64,000 nt of DNA from Cyclobacterium sp. SYSU L10401 (GCF_010993705.1 NZ_WOFO01000004.1:62001-126000); one strand, 5' to 3'. Numbered from the stretch's first letter, positions 18,758-27,597 are shown. The notes: generated from the sequence alone by a model not told the origin. Numbers and translations are program-made.

Positions 18758-19708
18758 TTATTTGCATTGAATAATGTTAATCGATATGGTTTTTGTACGG
18801 ATATCCGTTTGATAATCAAATTCAAGTAGGTGCTTCATTCCCCTCAAAATAGTCTCAATCCTTTCACCTTCATAGGTCCCTGTTATCAGGCATTGGGGTC
18901 TTTTGCCTGAAAATGTAGTGTTAATCTCTACCCCATAGGCTCTTTCCAGAATTTCAAATACTTTTTCCACCGGTTCTTCCTCGAAGGACAAACTCCGGGT
19001 ATGCCAACCGATAAAATATTCCGGGTTTACCTCATGGATGGCAATGGCTTTACCGTCTACAACTGCCTGCTGCCCCGGGTGTAGGAAAGCCTGCTCCAGG
19101 GAATGCCTGTCGGCTACTTTTACCTTTCCACTGGTCACGGTAACCTCTGTAGCCTGATCGGTATTGATGTTAAAGGAAGTTCCCAAAACTTCAATTTCAG
19201 CATTTCCGGTTTGAACTATAAATGGCTTATCGGGATTTGGTGTAATATCAAAAAATGCCTCTCCCTCCAATTTGACCAATCTCTGGTCTCCTGAAAAAGT
19301 CTCTGGAAACTCGAATTCACTGTTTTCATTTAACCTGACCCTGCTCCCATCACTTAGCGTAATGGTAGAACGCATGCCCTCCAGGGTTTGCTTGGTCTTC
19401 ATTGCAGGCGAATCAACAGAAGAAAAAGCCAGCTGCCAGTAAATCCAACCCGAAAGCCCCAAAAGCAAAAATACAGCGGCATATTTGCTAAATCCTTGAA
19501 GCCAGTAGGTGTTTCTCAGTTGCCTTGCCCTGCGCTCCTCCAAACCCTTCCAGACGCTGAGCTTTGACTGACGAATGGCTTCCGCATCAGGGTCCTTTCC
19601 CAATCTGGCCAGCTTATCAAACAACTGCCGCGAATCATGCCGACCCTTTTTCCCCGTTTTCTCCTTTAGCCAGGATTCAAAATACCGTTTTATTTGACTT
19701 GATTTCAT
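18758..19708 (-). CDS. FecR family anti-sigma factor
   Basis: The 316-aa protein has a cytoplasmic N-terminal sigma-binding region (about 1-70), one transmembrane helix (about 73-91, AAVFLLLGLSGWIYW) and a periplasmic FecR domain (about 105-205, with TLSDGSRVRLNENSEFEFP and VLGTSFNI). A C-terminal DUF4974-like region follows. Such proteins hold an ECF sigma factor until the STN domain of a liganded SusC releases it. The usual adjacent sigma gene is missing. The nearest candidate is the FecI-like gene at 161-772. Confidence 0.94.
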   Translation of the reverse strand: MKSSQIKRYFESWLKEKTGKKGRHDSRQLFDKLARLGKDPDAEAIRQSKLSVWKGLEERRARQLRNTYWLQGFSKYAAVFLLLGLSGWIYWQLAFSSVDSPAMKTKQTLEGMRSTITLSDGSRVRLNENSEFEFPETFSGDQRLVKLEGEAFFDITPNPDKPFIVQTGNAEIEVLGTSFNINTDQATEVTVTSGKVKVADRHSLEQAFLHPGQQAVVDGKAIAIHEVNPEYFIGWHTRSLSFEEEPVEKVFEILERAYGVEINTTFSGKRPQCLITGTYEGERIETILRGMKHLLEFDYQTDIRTKTISINIIQCK

Positions 19709-19842
19709 TTCAGGTTTTTGCCTTTACTCCTCTAAGTACCCCAAGCCAATAGGATCAGCTATTTTTGGTTGAAAAAAATTATTTTTTTTTAAAATAATCA
19801 TAGCGTATTGGTAGGTATTAACAAAGAAATTTATCCTATGGG

Positions 19843-19875
19843 GTTGCGAATGGCAGACAAAATTTTTTATATTGA
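19843..19875 (+). promoter_or_regulatory. Putative promoter of the DyP-catalase gene group
   Basis: GTTG (19843-19846), a 21-bp spacer and TATATTGA (19868-19875) approximate the Bacteroidota promoter. The first gene starts at 19895, giving a leader of roughly a dozen bases. Confidence 0.35.
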
Positions 19876-19894
19876 GTAAAAGTTTTATCAGCCT

Positions 19895-21214
19895 ATGTCC
19901 ACTGTCCATAAAGGCCTTACCGTAACCGTTACCCTGAATGAGGAAAAAATACCTTATGTAAATGGTTTGCTTTTTGAGTACCGGAAGGACCTCAACATTT
20001 ATCAGGAAAAATACAATAAGTCTTTGCCCGGTACTTTTTTTATCAGTTGGCTGACTTTACCTGTCCAAACCTATGCAGGTAGAGAAAAACTTCCTGCCCG
20101 GATCATCCTGATGAGCAGTTATGTGGGAAGCAAATCGAAGCACATACGGGAATTGGCCACCTTTCTGGCGCCTCAGATCAAACAGGTGTTTAGCCAAAGC
20201 CCGGAATACCCCAAAAATGAGCTGGATGAATCGGGATTGGTTGCTTTTTTGAAACGCAAAAGCATTCCCAATACCTTTTATTCGGGTTTCAAATTTATCA
20301 GTACCCGGGAGGTAGTCAGGGAAAAGCAACTCAAAGCTGAGGTTTGGAAATATACCAGAGAATTGGCTGATGAAGCTCAACCTGCCTCCCCAAAAGAAGT
20401 AAAAGACAACATCGAATCCTTTGTCCGGAAACATCCTCAGTTGTCCTGGGCTGGCAAAAAAATCCCCTACACCCTGAGGAATAAAATCCAGATGCTGTGG
20501 CCGCTTGGCTTATTTGGTTTGGTGATGTTGAGCTCCCTGGTTTCCCTGGTACTTTGTATTTTTCTGGATGTACTGGTATTGAAAATCCTGGCTTGTATCT
20601 TTCCCTTATTCCTCCTGCTGCTGCTTTTGCTGTTTTTGCTTTTGCGCCTCAACGAAAATATACCCCATGAACCCAGCCAGGAACTATCGGATGAAAAGGT
20701 GCGGGAAATAGTGGCGCTCGAAACCAATCCGGTAATCAATGAAATGACGGTAATCGCTCCATTAAAACGCGGCTGGATACGCCGTGTTTTTCTTGGGATT
20801 ACCTTAAAACTCGTGGGATTGGTGGCTTACTTTGCCTATATCCCCACAGTACATACCGCAAGATGGCTTCAGATGGACAAGGGCAAAAGGTTGGTATTCA
20901 TCGCCAATTTTGATAACCTCTCCGAGGCATACGCCCATGACTTTGTAGACAGCGAAAGGAGGTCCATGAACATGGCCGTTATTTTCAGCCATGCTTTTGG
21001 TTTCCCGGCAACCCGTTGGCTGGTACACAAGCAATACAACCACCGCAGCAACTACATGAAGGGAGTAAGAGCGCACCAAAAGGTGACCCAATTCTGGTAT
21101 GCCTCCCAACATGACCTGAGTGTGGAAAATTTAAAAAGAAACAGGGCTTTTCGGGAGGGCCTGAACAAAAAAATGGATGATGCAGCAATCAAGGACTGGC
21201 TGCTAACTTTATAA
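19895..21214 (+). CDS. Membrane protein of unknown function, linked to DyP peroxidase
   Basis: The 439-aa protein has no recognisable family. It has a soluble N-terminal half (1-190), then two or three closely spaced hydrophobic helices at about 203-252, including a run of Leu and Phe. A further hydrophobic stretch lies near 300-320, and the C-terminal part is basic and rich in His, Arg and aromatic residues. It is probably an inner-membrane protein. The stop codon is two bases before the DyP-type peroxidase start, and the catalase-like gene overlaps the end of that one, so the three genes are one operon. It may anchor or serve the two heme proteins, but that is inference from position only. 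Confidence 0.7.
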   Translation: MSTVHKGLTVTVTLNEEKIPYVNGLLFEYRKDLNIYQEKYNKSLPGTFFISWLTLPVQTYAGREKLPARIILMSSYVGSKSKHIRELATFLAPQIKQVFSQSPEYPKNELDESGLVAFLKRKSIPNTFYSGFKFISTREVVREKQLKAEVWKYTRELADEAQPASPKEVKDNIESFVRKHPQLSWAGKKIPYTLRNKIQMLWPLGLFGLVMLSSLVSLVLCIFLDVLVLKILACIFPLFLLLLLLLFLLLRLNENIPHEPSQELSDEKVREIVALETNPVINEMTVIAPLKRGWIRRVFLGITLKLVGLVAYFAYIPTVHTARWLQMDKGKRLVFIANFDNLSEAYAHDFVDSERRSMNMAVIFSHAFGFPATRWLVHKQYNHRSNYMKGVRAHQKVTQFWYASQHDLSVENLKRNRAFREGLNKKMDDAAIKDWLLTL

Positions 21215-21216
21215 AA

Positions 21217-22629
21217 ATGACGATACTCGAAAAGGAAGACATTCAGGGATTATTGATCAGGGGACATGGCAACCTCAGCAGCGCCAGCTACCTGCTGTAT
21301 AGCTTTACCGACCCTGCCCAAGCAGGTAATTTTTTAAAAGAAATCCTTCCCAAAATCACAGCTGCCACCGAAAAACCTGAGGAGCAGGCCCTGCAAATCG
21401 CCTTTACCTACGAAGGCATGGCTTTTTTGAATCTTCCTGGTCCTGTTCTGGATAGTTTCTGCAGGGAATTCAAAGAAGGAATGACGGAAAAACAGCGGCA
21501 GTTTATCCTGGGAGACACCGGTGAAAATGCTCCCCACAACTGGTCCTGGGGTGAAAACAACCTGCACTTCATGTTGATGGTCTTCGGTAAAGACCTGGAA
21601 AAACTGGATCGAACCTTGTCCGAAATCAAGGTATTGACGGACTCCTGCGGTATAGTCATGTTGCATGCCTTACCCACCGGAATGCTGCATGGTCAGAAAG
21701 AACATTTTGGCTTCCGGGATGATATCTCCAGACCCTTAATCTGGGAATTGTTACATAAAGAACCGGATGAACAGGCAGTCACCTTTCCGGCAGGAGAATT
21801 TATCATGGGTTATAAAAACCTTTATGAGGAATATGCCCCAAGCCCTACGGTACCGCAGGCATTGGACAAACAGGATAGGCTACCCTATCATCCTGATAAT
21901 GAATCTCTAAAAGATCTGGGAAAAAACGGCACCTACCTTGTTTTCAGACAAATGGAACAAAAAGTACATGTATTCTGGCAATACATGAAAGCGCAAAGCA
22001 AGGATAAAATTTCTGCCATTGCCCTTGCCAGCAAAATGGTGGGCAGGTGGCCTGATGGCTCTCCTTTGACCCTATGTCCCGTGCAGCCGGACCCCAACCT
22101 TTCCGAAACAAATGATTTTGGGTTTTGGCAGGCAGATAAAGACGGATTAAAATGTCCCATCGGCTCCCATATCCGGAGAACCAATCCAAGGGATCACTTG
22201 GTTACCGAAAAAAGTCAGAAAGACTCCACTGAAATGGCTGCCAAACACCGCATGATCAGAAAAGGAAGGCCCTATGGACCACCGGTTACCCCGGAATTAA
22301 ATCCTGAAGACATGCTGGATAGTATAGCCGATACCCAGGAGCGTGGACTCCATTTTATATGCCTGGTAACTGATATTCGCAGACAATTTGAATTTGTACA
22401 AAACAACTGGGTGAACTTTCACAAATTCGGAGGCCTGGAGAATGATGCTGATCCCATCATTGGCAACCATTACCAGAGTGAATCCCGGAAAACGGACGAA
22501 TTCAGTATTCCCGCCTACCCGGTAAGGAGAAAACTGGACAAATTACCAAATTTTACCACCATAAAAGGCGGTGCCTATTTCTTTTTACCCGGCATCAGGG
22601 CACTCCAATACATTGCTGACCATGAATGA
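21217..22629 (+). CDS. DyP-type heme peroxidase-like protein
   Basis: The 470-aa protein has the dye-decolorizing peroxidase plan. GFRDDISRP (165-173) replaces the family GxxDG motif; the catalytic Asp (168) is kept but the following Gly is Asp. CPIGSHIRRTNPRD (313-326) carries the probable proximal heme-ligand His 318. HRMIRKGRPYG (344-354) carries the distal Arg region. It has no evident signal peptide. DyP enzymes use H2O2 to oxidise dyes, phenols and other substrates. It lies between a membrane protein gene and a catalase-like gene in one operon, opposite an FAD-linked oxidase gene that could supply H2O2. The Gly-to-Asp change may alter the heme pocket. Confidence 0.85.
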   Translation: MTILEKEDIQGLLIRGHGNLSSASYLLYSFTDPAQAGNFLKEILPKITAATEKPEEQALQIAFTYEGMAFLNLPGPVLDSFCREFKEGMTEKQRQFILGDTGENAPHNWSWGENNLHFMLMVFGKDLEKLDRTLSEIKVLTDSCGIVMLHALPTGMLHGQKEHFGFRDDISRPLIWELLHKEPDEQAVTFPAGEFIMGYKNLYEEYAPSPTVPQALDKQDRLPYHPDNESLKDLGKNGTYLVFRQMEQKVHVFWQYMKAQSKDKISAIALASKMVGRWPDGSPLTLCPVQPDPNLSETNDFGFWQADKDGLKCPIGSHIRRTNPRDHLVTEKSQKDSTEMAAKHRMIRKGRPYGPPVTPELNPEDMLDSIADTQERGLHFICLVTDIRRQFEFVQNNWVNFHKFGGLENDADPIIGNHYQSESRKTDEFSIPAYPVRRKLDKLPNFTTIKGGAYFFLPGIRALQYIADHE

Positions 22630-23578
22630 CACCTATACACCAAGAGAAGAAAAAGACATTCAGGAATTGATCCGGGTGATGAAAGCATACCTGAGCCGAC
22701 AGTATCCGGATGGAAAAATACTGAGAAATTTTCACCCCAAAATGCATGGCCTCCTCAAGGGAACACTTACGATTTACAATGATATTCCCCAGGCACTGCA
22801 GGTAGGTCTCTTCAAAGAAGCCAAACAATATGATGTCTGGATCCGGCTTTCCAATGCCCCTCCAAAAATACAATCTGACAAACCAGCGTCTGGCAGAGGA
22901 TTGGCCATAAAAATACTGCAGGTGGAAGGGGAAATGATAGAGGAAGACCCTATCGGATTTGCCACTCAAAATATTTTAATGACCACAAGCCCCATCCTTT
23001 CTACATGGACCATCCGCTTGTATAGAAAGGCTATCCGTGCAGTACTATTTGGCCTTTGGGAGCAGCTGCGCTTTGCCATTAACCCCGCACATTGGCGCAG
23101 TATTTTTCTTACCCTTAAATATGCGGCCAAACACGATAACCTGCTTTCCCAGACCTATTTCTCCGGTGGTGCTTTCAAACACGGGCCGGACCATTTTGTG
23201 AAATTTGTTTTGACCCCTAACAATCCGGCTTTGGGTTACAGCCTGGAAGAGCCCCGTTCGGAGGATTTTCTCAAGGAGCAGCTCAGGGAAGATTGCCAAA
23301 AAAGGGAACATGCCTTTACCCTGAATGTACAAATCCACAAAAACGAAAAAGATCAGCCCCTGGAGAATACCTCCAAAGTCTGGAAAGCCGACCTGGTCCC
23401 GGTTGCCAGCCTGAACATTCCAAAGCAGGATTTTGATACCGAAGAAAGGGTACACCTGGGTGAAAAAATGGAATTTTCTCCCTGGATAGGACTAAAAGCC
23501 CATGCGCCAGTGGGCGGCATCAACCGGGCCAGAAGAAGGGTTTACAAGGAATTGGCCGCTTTTCGGAAATCACTATGA
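22622..23578 (+). CDS. Catalase-like heme protein
   Basis: The 318-aa protein starts at the ATG at 22622, which overlaps the end of the DyP gene by 8 bp. It has the reduced catalase fold seen in short catalase-like families (y4iL-like). FHPKMHGLLKGTLTI holds the probable distal His (about 42), and DVWIRLSNAPPK, SGRGLAIKIL and a FATQNILMTTSP region follow. It lacks the C-terminal flavodoxin-like domain of large catalases and is shorter than typical clade 3 enzymes. It probably decomposes or uses peroxides, perhaps organic ones. The stop codon abuts that of the convergent FAD oxidase gene, so the two 3' ends face each other directly. Confidence 0.82.
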   Translation: MNDTYTPREEKDIQELIRVMKAYLSRQYPDGKILRNFHPKMHGLLKGTLTIYNDIPQALQVGLFKEAKQYDVWIRLSNAPPKIQSDKPASGRGLAIKILQVEGEMIEEDPIGFATQNILMTTSPILSTWTIRLYRKAIRAVLFGLWEQLRFAINPAHWRSIFLTLKYAAKHDNLLSQTYFSGGAFKHGPDHFVKFVLTPNNPALGYSLEEPRSEDFLKEQLREDCQKREHAFTLNVQIHKNEKDQPLENTSKVWKADLVPVASLNIPKQDFDTEERVHLGEKMEFSPWIGLKAHAPVGGINRARRRVYKELAAFRKSL

Positions 23579-25492
23579 GTGCTGAATCCTGTCCAGAAAG
23601 GCATTACAAAAAGTACTGCCTCCAAAAAACTCCTGCTCCTTTTCCCAATCCCTGAACCTGGGAAAGGCTTTTTCAACCATTTGACGGTGCCAGGGCTCCA
23701 CGGAAAGCCCCCAGTGAGGAACTGCACCCAACTCCAGCAATGCCCTTTCCAAACGCATAAACAAGGGATAACTACCGGTAACATCCTTGACACTGACCAG
23801 TTCGATCATGCACATGTCCGATTGGTTCATCATGGATAAATGGGCAGGACACTTCTTGACAAATCTCAAAGCAAAAGGGGCAGCCAATAATTGATCGTAT
23901 TCCTGAGAAGCTTCACAATTTTTAATGATCAAATCTACTGCTTCAAACACCTTGTCCAGAGGAAATCCAAATTCTATGGCATACCCATAAAACTTTAATT
24001 CACCCAGCCCCTGGTCCAATACATTTCTGGCCTGGTCTTCAAACCCTCCACCGGCATCATCCTTGTGATCCACCAGCCTTTTAAGGGAGTTATTCGTCAT
24101 TCTCGGTATAGATAGGTGGTTTTTATTAAACACCCAGGGAGAAAGCCTGCCGGAAATGGCTATGCCGGAAATAAAAGAAGATATGTAATTCCTTTCCCTC
24201 CCGGCATGGTGACCACCCGGTTCTTTTTCACTGTAATTTCGGGTAGTGACCAGACATTTTCTCTTTTTACCATCTTCCGTAGGAGATTCCATATCCCGGT
24301 AGGGGTTGATCAGTACCTCAAAATGCCGGTGAGCATTGATATAGTGGTACATGCCTTCCTGCATCATCTCTTTTTTGACATCTTCCCAATTCCGCAAAAT
24401 CCTTTCTTCGAAAAGCCGGTAATCCGGCTGGGCTTCCAATATCATAGAAAAAACAATCCCTACAGATCCAATGCCCACCATTACCGCATTGAATTTTTCA
24501 TCATCCTGTATCAGTGTGATTCCATGCTTTTTATTCCTTTCGTCCTTTTGAAATGCCTCTGGATCAGTGATGCCATCCCGGGGCTCTACACGGTACACTT
24601 TCCCCCCCTTACCTACTATGGTCATGGACTTGGCAAAGGCAGAAACCGGACCTATACCAATGCCGGAACCATGGGTAGAAGTGGCAATGGCTCCGGTAAT
24701 GGATTGAATACTGGAGCCCCCCTGGTTGATCAAAGCCAGTTGGTGATGGGTAAGGGCCTGAATCAAATGCCTGATCTTGGTGCCGCCACCGGTCTCAAAC
24801 AAATAGTGGGTTTCCGTATTTTTTTGATTGCCAAAGTTCACCTCTACCTCAAATCCATCCCGAAATGCTTCCTTGATCCATTCCCTGGCCGGCCTTTGGG
24901 TCATGTTCATGTCCTGGGTGCAAACCAAATAGTCTTCACATTGGGCAACAGCAGTCAGGGCATGCCCGGAACCTATGGCCCGGATCTTACGGCCATTTTT
25001 TTCGGCCAACCTGACCAAAGAACAAACCTCTTCGAGGCCGGAATAATCGTAGGTGCCGCACCTGGGATCCTGAGGTGAAAAGTTCTTATATTCTCCATTT
25101 CCTGGTACAAAAAATTGCAGGGGTTCTGAAAAGTGGTTACCAAACCAGTTGGCCCATTTCCTTCTTTTATTCTTTTCTTTTGGAAAAAAATCTTCACGGG
25201 TCAACTCCTTATCCAAAGACAATACCACCTTTTCATGACTGTCCATGTTCCTGTTAAGACGGTTTTCCACCAGCCTGCGCACAAATCTGGGCCGTATCAT
25301 GAAATTAATAACGCTTACCCAACGGTTTCTTTTGATCCTGGAGCAATGATCTGTCAAGGTATCATCCAACAATTCTATGTGCCTGGGCACATTTTCCCGG
25401 TTAAAAATAACCTGAAACACCAATCGGATAAGGACCCATGAGACAATGGTATTCCCTTTTTTCCAGGATATAAATTTTGATAGGGCAGTCAT
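23573..25492 (-). CDS. FAD-linked oxidase, aldonolactone-oxidase-like
   Basis: The 639-aa protein contains a PCMH-type FAD-binding domain at about residues 140-340, with IGSGHALTAV (His 177, where aldonolactone oxidases attach FAD covalently) and ATSTHGSGIGIGPVSA. It also has a C-terminal ALO-like region ending near PHWGLSVEPW and FPRFRDWEKEQEFFGG. This plan fits L-gulono/D-arabinono-lactone oxidases and alditol oxidases, which pass electrons to O2 and make H2O2. The first 130 residues, partly hydrophobic (about 18-32), are an unusual N-terminal extension. The gene converges on the catalase-like gene with the stop codons side by side. A functional link (peroxide producer next to peroxide consumers) is inferred. 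Confidence 0.82.
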   Translation of the reverse strand: MTALSKFISWKKGNTIVSWVLIRLVFQVIFNRENVPRHIELLDDTLTDHCSRIKRNRWVSVINFMIRPRFVRRLVENRLNRNMDSHEKVVLSLDKELTREDFFPKEKNKRRKWANWFGNHFSEPLQFFVPGNGEYKNFSPQDPRCGTYDYSGLEEVCSLVRLAEKNGRKIRAIGSGHALTAVAQCEDYLVCTQDMNMTQRPAREWIKEAFRDGFEVEVNFGNQKNTETHYLFETGGGTKIRHLIQALTHHQLALINQGGSSIQSITGAIATSTHGSGIGIGPVSAFAKSMTIVGKGGKVYRVEPRDGITDPEAFQKDERNKKHGITLIQDDEKFNAVMVGIGSVGIVFSMILEAQPDYRLFEERILRNWEDVKKEMMQEGMYHYINAHRHFEVLINPYRDMESPTEDGKKRKCLVTTRNYSEKEPGGHHAGRERNYISSFISGIAISGRLSPWVFNKNHLSIPRMTNNSLKRLVDHKDDAGGGFEDQARNVLDQGLGELKFYGYAIEFGFPLDKVFEAVDLIIKNCEASQEYDQLLAAPFALRFVKKCPAHLSMMNQSDMCMIELVSVKDVTGSYPLFMRLERALLELGAVPHWGLSVEPWHRQMVEKAFPRFRDWEKEQEFFGGSTFCNAFLDRIQHS

Positions 25493-25614
25493 GAAGTTAA
25501 TGGTTTTTATTTCAACAAGTTATGAATATATGGGAATTTTTTGAAAACATTAAAATTAATTTGGTGATCTTTTCTGAGGTCTGTCCTGACATATAGGGCG
25601 GAAAGGCTTGCTTT

Positions 25615-25645
25615 TTTGAATTGATGGAAGAATTGAATACATTTG
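25615..25645 (+). promoter_or_regulatory. Promoter of the TPP-riboswitch operon
   Basis: TTTG (25615-25618), exactly 19 bp, then TACATTTG (25638-25645) is a perfect match to the Bacteroidota housekeeping promoter TTTG-N19-TAnnTTTG. Transcription should start near 25652, just before the riboswitch. Confidence 0.8.
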
Positions 25646-25654
25646 ACCAAAGAA

Positions 25655-25740
25655 ATAAACGCACGGGGTGCTGGAATTTATTCCGGCTGAGATCAAACCC
25701 GAAACCTGATTTGGATAATGCCAACGTAGGGATGCAAGCC
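25655..25740 (+). ncRNA. TPP riboswitch (THI box)
   Basis: The hallmark elements occur in order: CGGGGTGC (25664-25671), a P3 hairpin CTGGAA/TTCCGG, GGCTGAGA (25685-25692), ACCC, ACCTGATTTGGATAATGCC (25704-25722) and CGTAGGGA. GCA and TGC at the two ends can close P1. This is the thiamine pyrophosphate aptamer, matching the family consensus at nearly every invariant position. A perfect promoter starts just upstream, and an attenuator-like hairpin and a four-gene operon follow. High TPP should therefore turn the operon down. Confidence 0.96.
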
Positions 25741-25764
25741 AGAATTCCAATTGTAATTTGTAGC

Positions 25765-25800
25765 TCCATTCCCTGGTATTGCCGAGAATGGAATTTTTAT
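25765..25800 (+). terminator. Riboswitch expression platform (attenuator hairpin)
   Basis: TCCATTC (25765-25771) pairs with GAATGGA (25786-25792) and is followed by ATTTTTATTT. An upstream AATTCC (25743-25748) can pair with GGAATT (25790-25795) instead, giving a mutually exclusive antiterminator. This layout fits TPP-controlled transcription termination just before the first gene at 25818. Confidence 0.6.
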
Positions 25801-25817
25801 TTACAGACAAAGACAAT

Positions 25818-26540
25818 ATGGAACTTGAAAAAACGACTGGCGGACTGATACCTCAAAACAAGCAAAACTGGCAAAACCGGCCGGAATGGTTTTTTAACCG
25901 CAAGCACACCGATACCTATGAATTGTGGTACGAAGGGCGGTACAAAAGGGCGGAAATCTGGCAGAAAAAGGTTATGGAACAGTTGGTATCCAAAGACAGC
26001 AGAATCAAAACCCTCTTGGAATTCGGATGTGGTACCACCCGGTTTACCCGATGGTGGCAAGAAATTGGTATTGAAGCCTCCGGTGGAGACATCTCTCCCC
26101 TGATGCTTTCCCAGGCAATCCACCTTTTTGAGGGAGACCTGGTGATGGCAGATTCCCACCACATGCCCTTTAAAGACCATACGTTCGATGCCCTTGCTTT
26201 TATTACTACTTTTGAATACTACAAGGACCCTGTAAAGGTAATCAGGGAAGCGGCCCGGGTGGGCAAATACGGAATCGCCATGGGCATGATGAACAGAAAC
26301 TCCCCCAAAGTGCTGCGCAGGAGGGTTCAGCAGCTATTCGGAAAAAACCCCTTTTATGTGACAGCTACCTTTTATACCCCGGACAAACTTATACAAATCA
26401 TCCAGGAGGCCTTAAAGGGAAGAACTTATTCCATAGAATGGTCCTGCACCGGCTTGCCCAAATGGTTTCCGGTCCAGCAATGGGGGCTGCCCTACGGGGA
26501 TTTTTTTGGTTTATATGTTCAACTTCATGATGTCGAATAA
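25818..26540 (+). CDS. Class I SAM-dependent methyltransferase, TPP-riboswitch-controlled
   Basis: The protein has about 240 aa from the ATG at 25818; an upstream frame extension would run into the attenuator. It has the Rossmann methyltransferase core: motif I LLEFGCGTTRF (66-76), GGDISPLMLSQA (acidic loop), VMADSHHMPFKDHTFDAL (motif II region), and a UbiE-like order throughout. The N-terminal 60 residues are rich in Trp, Arg and Lys. It is the first gene of an operon under a TPP riboswitch; the next gene begins within a base or two of its stop. The substrate is unknown. A thiamine precursor or a thiamine-like product is a reasonable guess from the regulation. The Trm112-like protein encoded at the operon end could be its partner. 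Confidence 0.88.
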   Translation: MELEKTTGGLIPQNKQNWQNRPEWFFNRKHTDTYELWYEGRYKRAEIWQKKVMEQLVSKDSRIKTLLEFGCGTTRFTRWWQEIGIEASGGDISPLMLSQAIHLFEGDLVMADSHHMPFKDHTFDALAFITTFEYYKDPVKVIREAARVGKYGIAMGMMNRNSPKVLRRRVQQLFGKNPFYVTATFYTPDKLIQIIQEALKGRTYSIEWSCTGLPKWFPVQQWGLPYGDFFGLYVQLHDVE

Positions 26541-26541
26541 A

Positions 26542-27597
26542 ATGGCTGATCAACTGGGTAAAATAGATGAGTCTTTGTTGGAAGACTTTATCGCCTCACG
26601 ATGTGGGGCCTACAGGGAAGAGGTTTTGGTAAAACCCGGCTTTGGCAGGGACGTATCCCTTGTGGAACTACCGGGACAACAGGTCATGGCATTGACCAGC
26701 GATCCCTTGTCCTTGATTCCAACGCTTGGATTACAGGAATCGGCCTGGCTGTCTGTGCAATTAATGGCCAATGACATGGCCACCACAGGTTTTGCGCCGC
26801 AATATGGCCAGTTTGTACTGAATTTGCCAGCTGGTTTCTCCAGGGATGATTTCAAAATTTACTGGGAGCATATCCATCATTACTGCCAGAACATTGGCAT
26901 GGCCATCACTGGTGGACATACCGGTTTTGTTGAGGGGCAAAACTCGACCATAGCCGGAGGGGGAACTTTCATAAGCATCCTCCCCAAAGACCAGGCCCTG
27001 ACGGCCAACCAAGCCCGCCCTGGAGATGTGCTCCTGGTTACCAAAACCGCCGCTTTGTCCTCCTCAGCTATCCTGGCCATGAGTTTTCCGAAAACCATCA
27101 AGGATAAACTGGGAAATGAAACTTACCAAAAAGCCTGTGCATCCTTTTATAACACCTCCTCTCTGGAGGAGGCCCTGGCTGCTGCAGGCAGCCCTGGGGA
27201 AAAGGTAGTGACTGCCATGCATGATGTAACGGAAGGAGGCATATCAGGAGCTATCTATGAGCTGGCTGCTGCTTCAGGCTGTGGGGTACGCCTGGAGAAA
27301 GATAAGGTCCCGGTAGGTCCGGTCCAACAAGCCATTTGCAACCTATTTGATCTCGACCCCATGCGATGTATCGGTGCGGGTTCTATGATCATCAGCTGTG
27401 ATAAATCCAGGGTTCGGCTTATTCATGACCGGATAAGAGCAAAAGGAATCCGCTGTACTGTTGTAGGTGAATTAACCGAAAACTCCGGGGGGATGGTGCT
27501 GCTGGAGGATGATGGCTCATCCCGGCCACTTGATTACCAAAAAACCGATCCTTACTGGGCCGCTTTTTCGAACGCATACAAACAAGGCTGGAAATGA
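26542..27597 (+). CDS. PurM/HypE-fold (AIR synthase-related) ATP-dependent protein
   Basis: The protein has about 351 aa from the ATG at 26542, one base after the methyltransferase stop; in-frame ATGs at 26527 and 26530 are possible. It has the two-domain AIRS fold: an N-terminal half with TSDPLSLIPTLGLQE and ANDMATTGFAPQYG, GGHTGFVEGQ, then a C-terminal half with MHDVTEGGISGAIYELA and GAGSMIIS. The superfamily contains PurM, PurL, ThiL, SelD and HypE and catalyses ATP-dependent activation. It reads closest to HypE but lacks the C-terminal Cys that HypE needs, and it lacks ThiL-type motifs. Under TPP control, it may phosphorylate or activate a thiamine-related substrate. It overlaps the ThiE-like gene through ATGA. 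Confidence 0.87.
   Translation: MADQLGKIDESLLEDFIASRCGAYREEVLVKPGFGRDVSLVELPGQQVMALTSDPLSLIPTLGLQESAWLSVQLMANDMATTGFAPQYGQFVLNLPAGFSRDDFKIYWEHIHHYCQNIGMAITGGHTGFVEGQNSTIAGGGTFISILPKDQALTANQARPGDVLLVTKTAALSSSAILAMSFPKTIKDKLGNETYQKACASFYNTSSLEEALAAAGSPGEKVVTAMHDVTEGGISGAIYELAAASGCGVRLEKDKVPVGPVQQAICNLFDLDPMRCIGAGSMIISCDKSRVRLIHDRIRAKGIRCTVVGELTENSGGMVLLEDDGSSRPLDYQKTDPYWAAFSNAYKQGWK

Noticed and set aside
26542-27597. Calling the PurM-fold protein HypE
   Set aside because: The essential C-terminal Cys of HypE is missing and no hydrogenase genes are nearby.
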